DNA from: Planotetraspora kaengkrachanensis
GTDB lineage: Bacteria > Actinomycetota > Actinomycetes > Streptosporangiales > Streptosporangiaceae
Assembly (NCBI RefSeq): GCF_016862895.1
Contig: NZ_BONV01000001.1
Span: forward strand, 124,001-188,000
DNA: 64,000 bases
Direction of reading: 5' to 3'
The notes below the pieces were generated by a model. It saw nothing but the letters and a program-made list of their open reading frames with translations, searched no databases and was not told the origin of the DNA. This document shows positions 8,888 to 20,208 of the stretch, one piece after another (the first letter of the stretch is position 1; the number at the start of each line of letters is the position of its first letter). The position numbers and the translations under genes were made by a program.

Positions 8888-9049
8888 ATGCAGGTCAAGA
8901 AGGTTCTTACGTACGCGGCCATCGCGTTCGTGGTCTTCTACCTCTACAACCAGCCGCGTGCCGCAGCCGGCGCCGTGAACGGCGCCTTCGACATGGTGAA
9001 CACCGGCGCTACCCGTCTGGCGACCTTCTTCACGACGGTCCTGCAGTGA
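8888..9049 (+). CDS. Small membrane protein, tandem copy 2 (53 aa)
   Basis: 53-residue paralogue of the preceding gene: MQVKKVLTYAAIAFVVFYLY, then an Ala/Gly-rich turn, then a C-terminal half ending ATFFTTVLQ. The ATG follows CAGGAGG at ideal spacing; the frame stays open upstream but without support as coding sequence. One predicted helix near the N-terminus. The pair arose by local duplication and is about 115 bp apart. Function unknown. Confidence 0.75.
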   Translation: MQVKKVLTYAAIAFVVFYLYNQPRAAAGAVNGAFDMVNTGATRLATFFTTVLQ

Positions 9050-9183
9050 TGTGATCCCGGCCCGGTGTGCCGAAGGGGATTCCGCACACCCGGTCTCGTC
9101 TCCACCCCGGTCACCGCGCCGAAAGGCGGCGCGGTGGCGTGGCGGCCCTTCCACCGGCGGCCCTCGCGTGTTACGCAGACAGG

Positions 9184-10587
9184 ATGGGAGACCGCCACAG
9201 CGCCGCCGACGCTCGACAACTCGATCCCGTCGCCCGCAGAGTCCTCGAACGCGTCGAGGTCGACGGCATCGAGTTGGTCCGATTCATCTACGCCGACCAC
9301 GGCGGGGTGATCCGCGGCAAGGCCGCCGGCCGCTCCCGCCTCTCCGAACGGCTCGGGTCCGGCATCGGCCACACGGTCGCGATGATGGCGATGTCGATGC
9401 TGGACCGGCTCCAGCCGGTCGAGGGCATGGGCCCGGTGGGCGAGGTCCGCATCGTCCCCGATCCCGCGACCTTCGTCCCGCTCCCCTACGCGTCCGGCGC
9501 GGCCGCGATGCTCTCCGATCTCCGGGAGATCGACGGGAGCCCGTGGGCGGCCTGCCCGCGGACGTTCCTCAAGGACGCCGTGGCCCTGCTCGGCACGGAG
9601 GGCCTCACCCCCGTCGCGGCGTTCGAACCCGAGTTCACGCTCGGCCGCAGGCTCCCCGATCCGACCGGCGGACCCGACCGGCTCGTCCCCCTCGACGACA
9701 GCCTGTGCTACGCCGCGGCCGGCTTCGACCTCGCCCACGACTACACCATGGCGCTCGTACGGGCCCTGGAGGCCCAGGGGCTGCCGATCGAGCACTACTA
9801 CCCCGAACTGGGGGCCGGCCAGCACGAGCTGTCCATCAGGCCCACGACCGCGCTCAAGGCCGCGGACAACCACGTGATCTACCGGGAGACCGTGCGGGGG
9901 GTGGCCTTCCGGATGGCGATGTGGGCCTCCCTCGCGCCCAAGCCGATCGCCGGCCAGGCGGGTAACGGCGCCCACCTGCACGTCTCCCTGTGGGACACCG
10001 ATCTGGAGCACAACCTGTTCGCCGACGGCAAGGGCGGCCTGTCGTTGCTCGGGCGCCGCTTCATCGCGGGCGTCCTCGCTCACCTGCCCGGGCTCGTGGC
10101 GCTGACGTGCCCCAGCGTCAACAGTTACCGGCGCCTGCAGCCCCGCACCTGGGCGAGCGCGTACGCCTGCTACGGCCCGGACAACCGCGAGGCGGCGGTC
10201 CGGATCTGCTCGCCCATGAGCGGGAACGTCGAGGCCTCGACGAACCTCGAGATCAAGCCCTCGGACTCGTCGGCCAACCCCTACCTGTCGCTCGGCGCCG
10301 TCCTCCACGCGGGGCTGGACGGCATCCGGCGCAAGCTCGACCCCGGCAAGCCCGTCACCGTGGACCCCGACACGCTGACCGAGAAGGCACGCGCCCGGCT
10401 GGGCTGCGAGAGACTCCCCGCCTCGCTCGCGGAGGCGCTGGACGCGCTGGAGGCCGATCCGCTCCTCATGGACGCCCTCGGGCCGTTGCGGAGCGCCGCC
10501 TTCCTGGCCGTCAAACGGTCCGAGGTCGCGGACTTCGCCCGCCAGGACGTCGCGTACGAGACCTTCCAGCATCTGCGCGCGTTCTGA
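9184..10587 (+). CDS. Glutamine synthetase family ligase (possibly gamma-glutamylpolyamine synthetase-like)
   Basis: 467 residues with a type I glutamine-synthetase fold: N-terminal beta-grasp (VRFIYADHGGVIRGKAAG), metal/glutamate-binding EHYYPELGAGQHELSI, ATP-loop NGAHLHVSLWD, and the C-terminal substrate segment YRRLQPRTWASAY followed by NREAAVRI. It is not the housekeeping GlnA sequence. In Streptomyces, GlnA2/GlnA3-type paralogues gamma-glutamylate polyamines. The nearby polyamine-type importer fits that, but this is inference. ATG 9184 was chosen because the sequence upstream has no family similarity. A TACGCA box six bases before the ATG suggests a leaderless mRNA. Confidence 0.75.
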   Translation: MGDRHSAADARQLDPVARRVLERVEVDGIELVRFIYADHGGVIRGKAAGRSRLSERLGSGIGHTVAMMAMSMLDRLQPVEGMGPVGEVRIVPDPATFVPLPYASGAAAMLSDLREIDGSPWAACPRTFLKDAVALLGTEGLTPVAAFEPEFTLGRRLPDPTGGPDRLVPLDDSLCYAAAGFDLAHDYTMALVRALEAQGLPIEHYYPELGAGQHELSIRPTTALKAADNHVIYRETVRGVAFRMAMWASLAPKPIAGQAGNGAHLHVSLWDTDLEHNLFADGKGGLSLLGRRFIAGVLAHLPGLVALTCPSVNSYRRLQPRTWASAYACYGPDNREAAVRICSPMSGNVEASTNLEIKPSDSSANPYLSLGAVLHAGLDGIRRKLDPGKPVTVDPDTLTEKARARLGCERLPASLAEALDALEADPLLMDALGPLRSAAFLAVKRSEVADFARQDVAYETFQHLRAF

Positions 10588-10619
10588 ACCGCGCGGGAGC
10601 GGATCAGAACGCGGAGGGC

Positions 10620-10674
10620 GGTTCCGGGCCGGCGCGGGCCCGAGGGAGGGCGGGTTCCGGGCTGGCGCGGGCCC
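10620..10674. repeat. Two 22-bp direct repeats after the glutamine-synthetase-like gene
   Basis: GGTTCCGGGC(C/T)GGCGCGGGCCC occurs at 10620-10641 and 10653-10674, 33 bp apart and differing at one base. Each copy ends in GC-rich self-complementary sequence that may help terminate transcription. No known function. Confidence 0.5.
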
Positions 10675-10698
10675 CGTTGCTCCGTTTTAATCGGCTCG

Positions 10699-11724
10699 GT
10701 GAACCCGATCGGCATCAAGGAGGTGGCGGCGCACGCCGGCGTCTCCCCCGGCACCGTCTCCAACGTGCTCAACCGCCCGGAGAAGGTCGCCGCCGCGACC
10801 CGCGAGCGGGTCCAGCGGTCCGTCCGCGAACTGGGATTCGTCCGGCACGGGTCGGCGTCGTCGTTGCGGGCCGGTCACAGCAGGACCATCGGGCTGTCCG
10901 TCATCGACATCGGCAACCCCTTCTTCACCGACGTCGTCACCGGGGTCGAGGACATGGCCAGCGAGCTCGGCTACGCCGTGATCCTCGGCAACTCCGCGGG
11001 GAACGCCGCGAAGGAGGAGCGGAACCTGCTCGTCCTGTCCGAGCAGCGGGTGCGGGGGGTGCTGATCACCCCGTCCTGAGACGACCCCGTCCGGCTCGAC
11101 CGCATCCGCGAGCGCGGCATCAATCTCGTCCTGGTCGACCATCCGGCCCACCGGCCCGACCAGTGCTCGGTGGCCGTCAACGACGTGGCCGGCGGCCGGC
11201 TGGCCGTCGCCCATCTGCTCGACCGGGGAGCCCGCCGCATCGTGTTCGTGAGCGGCCCCTCATCCATCCGGCAGTGCCGGGACCGCCTGGAAGGGGCGCG
11301 GCAGGCCGTGCTCGAGGCAGGACTCGACCCGGCCCGCGCGCTCGCCGTGCAGACGGTGACGAGCATGAACGCCGGATGCGGGCAGCAGGTGGCCGAGACC
11401 CTGCTCGCGTCGGGAACGCTGCCGGACGCCGTGTTCTGCGCCAACGACCTGCTGGCCCTCGGCCTGCTGCGCGGGCTGCTCCAGGCCGGGGTCCGCGTGC
11501 CAGGCGACGTGATGCTGATCGGCTACGACGACATCGACTTCGCCGCCGCCTCGGCCGTGTCGCTCAGTTCGATCACTCAGCCGACGTACCGGCTCGGGCG
11601 CATCGCCACCCAACTGCTGCTCGACGAGTGCGACAACCCCGAGCGGCACTCCCACCAGCAGATCATGTTCCAGCCGACGCTGGTCGTCAGAGAGTCGACG
11701 GCCGCGCAAATCGCCACCTCCTAA
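10699..11724 (+). pseudogene. LacI-family transcriptional regulator interrupted by an in-frame TGA
   Basis: A complete LacI/GalR regulator in one frame, 342 codons including the stops. It has a helix-turn-helix (IGIKEVAAHAGVSPGTVSNVLNRP), a hinge, and the periplasmic-binding-protein-like domain (IGLSVIDIGNPFFTDVV to the end). Codon 127 (11077-11079) is TGA, between GVLITPS and DDPVRLDRIRERG, and homology resumes in frame. The N-terminal part alone would bind DNA but lack most of the effector domain. A GTG at 11170 could restart but has no good ribosome binding site. A TTTAAT box seven bases before the GTG suggests leaderless transcription. Confidence 0.8.
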
Positions 11725-11885
11725 TCAGGGGGAAAGGACAACGAACCGTCAGTGCGTGGAATGCAATACCGTTCGGTTCGCTCTATTTCCGGTTGATTCG
11801 CCTAGACGGAATTCGATGCCCGGCCTGACGATGGAAGGGCAATCCCCGATCGCCGTCCAACGGCCCTGATCGGATAGGAGAGAGC

Positions 11886-12317
11886 ATGAACGGAAAGCGT
11901 CTCCCAGCTCTTCTGAGTCTGGCACTCCTTCCCGCCATCGCCTTCGGGGCGGCGCAGACGGCCGAGGCCGCCACGCACGACCCCGGAACCTCGTCGGTCG
12001 CCGAGACGTCGTCCGGCACCGACCTCGGCAGCAACATCGGCGCCAACATCGGCACTGCGTCCGGCACGATGCAGGACCAGACGCGGGACCAGATGCGGGC
12101 CCCGAAGCTCGACCCGGTGGACGGCGAGTCCACGGAATCCGAGGAGTCCGAGCAGTCCGAGCAGCAGGAGGGCAACATTCCCGAGGAGACCTCGCGAGAG
12201 GGCTACATGCGGGAGGAGTCCGTCAGCGGCACGCCCATGCAGGAGCAGTCCCTGCGTGACCAGTCCGAAGCTCCGATCGAGGAGCCCCGGCACCGCTGGT
12301 CGGAGCAGGGCGAGTGA
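11886..12317 (+). CDS. Secreted acidic low-complexity protein
   Basis: 143 residues with a signal peptide (Lys/Arg, then a hydrophobic stretch, cleavage likely after AEA near residue 28). The mature part has no domain I recognise. It is rich in Ser, Glu and Gln (ESEESEQSEQQEG) with Met-Gln repeats (GTMQDQTRDQMR, PMQEQSLRDQSE). GGAGAGAGC precedes the ATG. A strong terminator follows. It stands alone between the broken LacI regulator and the his operon. Probably a disordered extracellular protein of unknown function. Confidence 0.65.
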   Translation: MNGKRLPALLSLALLPAIAFGAAQTAEAATHDPGTSSVAETSSGTDLGSNIGANIGTASGTMQDQTRDQMRAPKLDPVDGESTESEESEQSEQQEGNIPEETSREGYMREESVSGTPMQEQSLRDQSEAPIEEPRHRWSEQGE

Positions 12318-12383
12318 CGCACCCGCACGGCGGACGGTGAAACCGTACGCCACGGAAAAAGCGCCACATGAATGAACAAGGAG

Positions 12384-12414
12384 GCGGCCTCCGGTGAATC
12401 CGGAGGCCGCTTTC
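12384..12414 (+). terminator. Intrinsic terminator after the secreted acidic protein
   Basis: Perfect 11-bp stem (GCGGCCTCCGG, 12384-12394, with 12400-12410), 5-nt loop, then TTTCT on the plus strand. Confidence 0.85.
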
Positions 12415-12522
12415 TCGCATATTCGGGGAATTTCCGGGAATCGCCGCGCGGGCCGGATCACCGGTGCGCTTAATTCAAACTCCCCCTGCGGTAAATAGCA
12501 TTTCCGCCTTTTCCCGGGGCGC

Positions 12523-13293
12523 TCAGCGGACGGGGTGACCGGCGGCCCGCAGCGTCTCCTTCACTTCGTGGATCTTGAGCTGGCCGAAGTGGAACACCGA
12601 GGCGGCGAGCACCGCGTCGGCTCCCGCCTCGACGGCCGGCGGGAAGTCCTCCAGCCGACCCGCGCCTCCCGAGGCGATCACGGGGACCGTCACCGCCGCA
12701 CGGACGGCCCTGAGCATCTCCAGGTCGTAGCCCGCCTTGGTGCCGTCGCCGTCCATCGAGTTGAGCAGGATCTCCCCCACACCGAGCTCCTGGCCCCGCG
12801 CGGCCCACTCGACGGCGTCGAGGCCCGTCCCGCGGCGCCCGCCGTGGGTGGTCACCTCGAACCCGGACGGCGTGGGCGGCCCGTCGACGACCCGGCGGGC
12901 GTCGACGGACAGCACGATGCACTGGGAGCCGAACCGCCGCGACGCCTCGGTGAGCAGTTCGGGCCGCGCGATGGCGGCGGTGTTGACGCCCACCTTGTCG
13001 GCGCCGGCGCGCAGCATCCGGTCCACGTCCTCGACCGCCCGGATCCCCCCGCCGACGGTCAGCGGGATGAAGACCTGCTCGGCCGTGCGGCGGACCACGT
13101 CGAGCATGGTCTCCCGCTCCCCCGACGACGCGGTGATGTCGAGGAACGTCAGCTCGTCGGCACCCTCGGCGTCGTAGCGGCGGGCGAGCTCGACCGGGTC
13201 GCCCGCGTCACGCAGGTTCTCGAAGTTGACGCCCTTGACCACCCGCCCGGCGTCGACGTCCAGGCAGGGGATGACCCGTACCGCGACAGTCAT
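12523..13293 (-). CDS. hisF: Imidazole glycerol phosphate synthase cyclase subunit HisF
   Basis: 256-residue TIM barrel. With HisH it converts PRFAR and ammonia from glutamine to imidazole-glycerol phosphate and AICAR in histidine synthesis. Recognised by [18 protein letters not shown] at the N-terminus (catalytic Asp in CLDVD), [12 protein letters not shown], and [10 protein letters not shown] with phosphate-binding Gly. Length is normal. Last gene of the his operon here; its ATG overlaps the stop of the RidA-like gene. Confidence 0.97.
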   Translation of the reverse strand: MTVAVRVIPCLDVDAGRVVKGVNFENLRDAGDPVELARRYDAEGADELTFLDITASSGERETMLDVVRRTAEQVFIPLTVGGGIRAVEDVDRMLRAGADKVGVNTAAIARPELLTEASRRFGSQCIVLSVDARRVVDGPPTPSGFEVTTHGGRRGTGLDAVEWAARGQELGVGEILLNSMDGDGTKAGYDLEMLRAVRAAVTVPVIASGGAGRLEDFPPAVEAGADAVLAASVFHFGQLKIHEVKETLRAAGHPVR

Positions 13294-13697
13294 GGCGACC
13301 GCTCCCCCCGGTAGGCCTCGACCTCGACCTCCACGAGCATGCGCGGGTCAACGAGCCCCGCGATCTGGACGCTCGTGCAGGCGGGCCGTACGGCGCCGAA
13401 CACCTTGCCGTGCGCCTGGCCGACGGCCTCGAAGTCGTCGGCGTTCACGACGTAGAGCCGCGTGCGGACGACCTCGGAGACGGACACACCCGCCTTCTCC
13501 ACCGCGTCGAGCGCGATGGAGATCGCCGTCAGCGTCTGGTTGTAGGCGTCGCCGACGTGCTGGATCTCCCCGCCGACGGTGGCGGTGCATCCGGACACGA
13601 AGATGTGCGGACCCGCGACGACCGCGCGCGCGTAGCCGTACCGGTCCTCCCAGGGACCGCCGGACGAGATCCGGGTGAAGGTGACAGGCTCGTTCAT
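13290..13697 (-). CDS. RidA/YjgF-family protein lacking the usual catalytic Arg
   Basis: 135 residues with the Rid fold ([18 protein letters not shown] near residue 35; [16 protein letters not shown]). Canonical RidA deaminates reactive enamines using an Arg in a PARSCV-like motif. Here the segment reads [11 protein letters not shown], with Cys at that position, so it belongs to a non-canonical Rid subgroup whose activity may differ. It overlaps priA upstream and hisF downstream by four bases each, so it is tightly co-translated in the his operon. Confidence 0.8.
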   Translation of the reverse strand: MNEPVTFTRISSGGPWEDRYGYARAVVAGPHIFVSGCTATVGGEIQHVGDAYNQTLTAISIALDAVEKAGVSVSEVVRTRLYVVNADDFEAVGQAHGKVFGAVRPACTSVQIAGLVDPRMLVEVEVEAYRGERSP

Positions 13698-14419
13698 CGG
13701 CCGCTCACCGCCGCGAGCGCCTCTTCCAGCGTGAACGCCTGGGCGTACAGGGCCTTGCCGACGATGGCGCCCTCGACGCCGTCGGGGACGAGGGTGGACA
13801 GGGCACGCAGGTCGTCGAGCGAGGAGACGCCGCCGCTGGCGATCACGGGGCGGTCGGTCCTGGCGCAGACCTCGCGGAGCAGGTCGAGGTTGGGGCCGCG
13901 CAGGGTGCCGTCCTTGGTCACGTCGGTGACGACGTAGCGGGGGCAGCCCTCGGACTCCAGCCGGTCGAGGACCTCCCACAGGTCTCCGCCCTCCTTGGTC
14001 CAGCCGCGCGCGGCGAGGGTGGTCCCCCGGACGTCGAGCCCTACCGCGATCTTGTCGCCGTGCTCGGCGATGATCTTGGCGCACCAGGCGGGGTCCTCCA
14101 GCGCGGCCGTGCCGATGTTGACGCGCCGGCAACCGGTGGACAGGGCCGCCTCGAGCGAGGCGTCGTCGCGGATCCCACCGGACAGCTCCACCTGCACGTC
14201 CAGGGCGCCGACCACGGAGGCGAGCAACTCGCGGTTGTCACCCCGGCCGAACGCCGCGTCCAGGTCGACCAGATGGATCCACTCCGCACCGGCCTGCTGC
14301 CAGGCCAGCGCGGCGGCGAGCGGATCCCCGTACGACGTCTCCGTCCCGGCCTCGCCCTGTACCAGGCGGACCGCCTGTCCGTCCGCGACATCCACGGCTG
14401 GGAGCAATACGAGCGACAT
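13694..14419 (-). CDS. priA: Bifunctional HisA/TrpF isomerase PriA
   Basis: 241-residue TIM barrel. In actinobacteria this gene product isomerises both ProFAR (histidine) and PRA (tryptophan). Visible: [51 protein letters not shown] and [11 protein letters not shown], with catalytic Asp in the first and DVTKDG segments. The dual role is established for actinobacterial PriA and assumed here. Its stop overlaps the RidA-like start. Confidence 0.92.
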   Translation of the reverse strand: MSLVLLPAVDVADGQAVRLVQGEAGTETSYGDPLAAALAWQQAGAEWIHLVDLDAAFGRGDNRELLASVVGALDVQVELSGGIRDDASLEAALSTGCRRVNIGTAALEDPAWCAKIIAEHGDKIAVGLDVRGTTLAARGWTKEGGDLWEVLDRLESEGCPRYVVTDVTKDGTLRGPNLDLLREVCARTDRPVIASGGVSSLDDLRALSTLVPDGVEGAIVGKALYAQAFTLEEALAAVSGR

Positions 14420-14422
14420 TGG

Positions 14423-14761
14423 TCACGACCTCCGGTCGAAGACGATGGTGACGAGCACGGGGATCAGCAGGATGGAGAAGATCAGGATGCCGAGCCGGGC
14501 CATCCAGCCGTCGAACAGGATCCAGGCGATCACCTGGACGATGAACCACAACAGCGCGAGGACGCCGTTCTCGGTGCGGCGGCGCCGCGCGAGCCTGCCC
14601 TGCTGCCGGGCCACCCGGACCGGCCGCGGCAGCACCGCGGTGACGCGGCCGCGTAATTCGCGCCTCCGGGCCGCCCTGGCCTCGCGCACGGCGCGAGCGG
14701 CCGCGAGGCGTTCGCGCTCGGCTTCGCGCTCCGCCCGCCGCCTGGCCCGCTCCTTGCTCAT
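14423..14761 (-). CDS. Small membrane protein in the his operon
   Basis: 112 residues. The N-terminal half is highly basic and predicted helical (Arg/Ala/Glu-rich, probably cytoplasmic coiled coil), then two membrane helices (about residues 66-85 and 88-105) and a short basic tail (VFDRRS). No recognised domain. It lies between hisH and priA, three bases before priA, so it is co-transcribed. Conservation with the his genes in other genomes is not something I can test. Confidence 0.7.
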   Translation of the reverse strand: MSKERARRRAEREAERERLAAARAVREARAARRRELRGRVTAVLPRPVRVARQQGRLARRRRTENGVLALLWFIVQVIAWILFDGWMARLGILIFSILLIPVLVTIVFDRRS

Positions 14762-14795
14762 CGTTTCTCCCGTCCCGGCCGCCGGCTCGGCCCGC

Positions 14796-15434
14796 TCACA
14801 ACGTGCGCAGCCAGTTGTCCAGCAGCGCGGCTCCGGCGTCGCCGGACTTCTCGGGGTGGAACTGGGTGGCCGACAGGGGCCCGTTCTCCACGGCCGCGAC
14901 GAACGGCACGCCGTGCTCGGCCCAGGTGACCAGCGGCTGCTCGAAGCCGGGACCGGCCGTGAGCCGCCAGTCGCGCACGCCGTAGGAGTGCACGAAGTAA
15001 AAGCGGGTGCCCGCCTCGATCCCGTCGAACAGCACGCTGCCGGCCGGGACGGAGACCGTGTTCCACCCCATGTGCGGGAGCACGGGCGCGTCGAGGCGCT
15101 CGACGGTCCCGGGCCACTCGCCGCAGCCCTGGGTGTGCACGCCGTGCTCGACGCCCTTTTCGAACAGGATCTGCATCCCGACGCAGATGCCGAGCACCGG
15201 GCGCCCGCCCGCGAGACGGCGGCCGACGATCTGGTCGCCGCGGACGCTCTTGAGTCCCTCCATGCAGGCGGAGAAGGCCCCGACGCCGGGCACGACGAGT
15301 CCGTCGGCCTCGAGCGCGGCGTCCCAGTCCGCGGTCACGGTCACGTCGGCGCCCACCCGGGCCAGCGCGCGCTCCGCCGAGCGGAGGTTGCCCGATCCGT
15401 AGTCGAGGATCACCACACGTCTGCCTACTGCCAC
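14796..15434 (-). CDS. hisH: Imidazole glycerol phosphate synthase amidotransferase subunit HisH
   Basis: 212-residue class I glutamine amidotransferase that feeds ammonia to HisF. Catalytic Cys in [12 protein letters not shown], His and Glu in QFHPEKS. The N-terminus [13 protein letters not shown] is typical. The start is one of two adjacent GTGs (15434 or 15437), with AGGGG about seven bases upstream of 15434. It overlaps the end of the small membrane gene. Normal length. Confidence 0.95.
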   Translation of the reverse strand: MAVGRRVVILDYGSGNLRSAERALARVGADVTVTADWDAALEADGLVVPGVGAFSACMEGLKSVRGDQIVGRRLAGGRPVLGICVGMQILFEKGVEHGVHTQGCGEWPGTVERLDAPVLPHMGWNTVSVPAGSVLFDGIEAGTRFYFVHSYGVRDWRLTAGPGFEQPLVTWAEHGVPFVAAVENGPLSATQFHPEKSGDAGAALLDNWLRTL

Positions 15435-15576
15435 CACATCACCCCTGCCGTGATCGCCAGCGCGGCTCCGACCCCGGTCAGCACCGCGAGCACCTTGAGC
15501 TTCTGCCGTATGGCGGAGTAGACCCCTCCGAGCAGGAAGAGCCCGATGAAGATCATGCCACCCGACGCGAGCGTCA

Positions 15577-15577
<1 letters not shown>
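15425..15577 (-). CDS. Small membrane protein between hisB and hisH (50 aa)
   Basis: 50 codons: [20 protein letters not shown], a basic linker (SAIRQKLK), then a second hydrophobic helix ending GVMWWQ. Two predicted helices. Its ATG overlaps the hisB stop by one base (TGATG) and its end overlaps the hisH start, so it is embedded in the operon and likely translated. No known function. Confidence 0.7.
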
Positions 15578-18550
<2,973 letters not shown>

Positions 18551-18556
18551 CGTCCT

Positions 18557-18562
18557 AGTCTA
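18557..18562 (-). promoter_or_regulatory. Candidate -10 of the his operon (leaderless hisD)
   Basis: TAGACT on the minus strand ends six bases before the hisD GTG, placing the transcription start at the start codon. No convincing -35. Confidence 0.45.
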
Positions 18563-18675
18563 CGGATGACCAGGGACAGATCCCGTTCTGCCCACTATGC
18601 GGGACGCCGTGTTTCGCGGACGGGGACGAAGTTCCCCGACCTGCGTGATCTTCCAATTCCTCTCCCCGGTCGCGG

Positions 18676-18710
18676 GGAGGCGGCCGTCCGCGAACGCGCC
18701 GGCCGCCTCC
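18676..18710 (-). terminator. Terminator hairpin after the ThuA/lectin gene
   Basis: 11-bp perfect stem (18676-18686 with 18700-18710, GGAGGCGGCCG) 25 bp past the stop of the minus-strand gene. No T-run, as is common in actinobacteria. Confidence 0.6.
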
Positions 18711-18734
18711 GTCGTCACTGCTCGCGCCCGGGGG

Positions 18735-20033
18735 CTACGCCTTCTGGGACAGCTGGAACGACTGCGCGGCCGTGCCGTTGCACGTGTACTGCTGGAGCTG
18801 GACGGAGTCGGCGGCCGAGGCGCCGGGCACGTCCAGGCACTTTCCGCTGAGGCGGTTGACGAAGTGGTAGGACCCGCCGCCCTCGGAGACCGCCTGCCAC
18901 TGCTGGTTGCCGCCCCCGCCGTACGCCCAGAGTTGGAGGAGGGCGCCGTCGGCCGTGGACACGCCCGTCACGTCGATCACCTGGGCGGGGTTGGTGCGGT
19001 TGTTCAGCCGCGCGAACCCGCCGCTGGTCGGCTGGACCTGGAACTGCTGGGCGAGGGTGCCGTTGCAGGTGTACTGCTGGACGGCGGTGCCGTTGGCCGA
19101 GGCGGCCGCCCGGGCGTCGACGCACTTGCCGTTGGCGCGGTTGACGAGGCTGTACCACGCCGTCGGGGAGATCGTGTCCGACGGCGGAGGGGCGCTCCCC
19201 CCGCCCAGCCACAGCAGGCTGTCGATGACGAACCGGTTCTGGGTCTCACTGGCGAACGTGGACGACAGACGGGTGTTGGTCGAGTAGTTCATGGCGTTGT
19301 GCCCGAAGTTCGCGTACACCATCTTGTAGTTCTTGTTCGTCCACATGATCGGGTAGTAGCCGCTGTACCAGGTCTGGTTGGGATCCGTGCCGACCGGGAA
19401 GTTCGACTGGTCGATCGACCCGAGGATCTTGATGTTGGGGTTGTTCCTCAGGTCGTTGCTCCAGCTGTACCACTCGCTGACCGACGAGGTGAACGTGCCG
19501 GGCAGGCGCTCCGTCGTGGGATGCCCCGCGCCGCCCTCGTTGCGGACGGTGACCGCGGTCGGGCCCCAGGTGTTGGACCTGAACGCCCCGGTGCCCAGGA
19601 ACGCGTTGTGATACCACGACCAGCTCTGCGGGGCCGTGTTGAACGCCGACACGTGGAATCCCATCCACGCCCCGCCGCCCCGCATGTACTGCTCGAACGC
19701 CGACCGCTGGGCGGCCGTCTGCGGAAGGTCGTCAAGGAACAGGACGACCTGGTACTGCGCGAGGGTCGCGGCGTTCAGCTGGTTCCAGTCGGTGGTCGAG
19801 GTGTAGGAGAAGCCGTTCTGCGCGGCGGCCTGGGGGAACCACTGGTTCGCCTCTTTGGTGAAGTCGATGTGGGCCGCGTCCCAGGTGCCGCTGTAGAAGG
19901 CGAGCACCTTGAACTGCGGGGCGGCGGCCCGTGCGGGGTCGTGGGCGGGGACGGCGGCGAGCCCCAGCGCGACGGCGAACACGGCGAGCAGCCGGGTCCA
20001 CGTGCGCGTCACCCCCATGTCGTGCCTGGTCAT
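18735..20033 (-). CDS. Secreted ThuA-domain protein with ricin-type lectin domain
   Basis: 432 residues. Signal peptide (hydrophobic stretch ending near ARA-AAPQ, about residue 38). Residues about 40-265 are a ThuA-like, glutamine-amidotransferase-fold domain (KVLAFYSGTWDAAH, VVLFLDDLPQT, MRGGGAWMGFHVSAF). Then a linker and a ricin B beta-trefoil (about 300-432) with repeats NRANGKCVDA, NRTNPAQVIDV, NRLSGKCLDV and QxW-like ends (NQQWQAV). It is likely extracellular, acting on or binding sugars. The start at 20033 has GAGG nine bases upstream; 20039 and 20018 are alternatives. Confidence 0.8.
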   Translation of the reverse strand: MTRHDMGVTRTWTRLLAVFAVALGLAAVPAHDPARAAAPQFKVLAFYSGTWDAAHIDFTKEANQWFPQAAAQNGFSYTSTTDWNQLNAATLAQYQVVLFLDDLPQTAAQRSAFEQYMRGGGAWMGFHVSAFNTAPQSWSWYHNAFLGTGAFRSNTWGPTAVTVRNEGGAGHPTTERLPGTFTSSVSEWYSWSNDLRNNPNIKILGSIDQSNFPVGTDPNQTWYSGYYPIMWTNKNYKMVYANFGHNAMNYSTNTRLSSTFASETQNRFVIDSLLWLGGGSAPPPSDTISPTAWYSLVNRANGKCVDARAAASANGTAVQQYTCNGTLAQQFQVQPTSGGFARLNNRTNPAQVIDVTGVSTADGALLQLWAYGGGGNQQWQAVSEGGGSYHFVNRLSGKCLDVPGASAADSVQLQQYTCNGTAAQSFQLSQKA

Positions 20034-20135
20034 GAGCATGATCCTCTGTTCGATGACGGCTTCCGGCAGCAACGGGGCCCGTCCGCCTACGGGCACGGCC
20101 ATGACCGGATCAAGGATGATGATCTGTTCTCTGCC

Positions 20136-20150
20136 GACTTGAGTCAAGTC
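20136..20150. promoter_or_regulatory. Perfect 15-bp palindrome between divergent genes
   Basis: GACTTGA-G-TCAAGTC lies between the divergent ThuA/lectin and ybaK genes. It is a possible operator for a dimeric regulator; the regulator is unknown. Confidence 0.4.
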
Positions 20151-20208
20151 ATGTGAAATAGGCGGTAAGGAGAAGGGCCCGGCCGCACGGATCGCTAGTC
20201 TGTCCGGC

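Noticed and set aside
10588-10698. tRNA gene around the GGTTCCGGGC sequences
   Set aside because: The TpsiC-like string is part of a GC-rich direct repeat; no acceptor, D or anticodon arms can be folded.
11170-11724. Independent gene from the C-terminal half of the LacI regulator
   Set aside because: No ribosome binding site; sequence upstream of the GTG continues the family in frame, so it is part of one interrupted gene.
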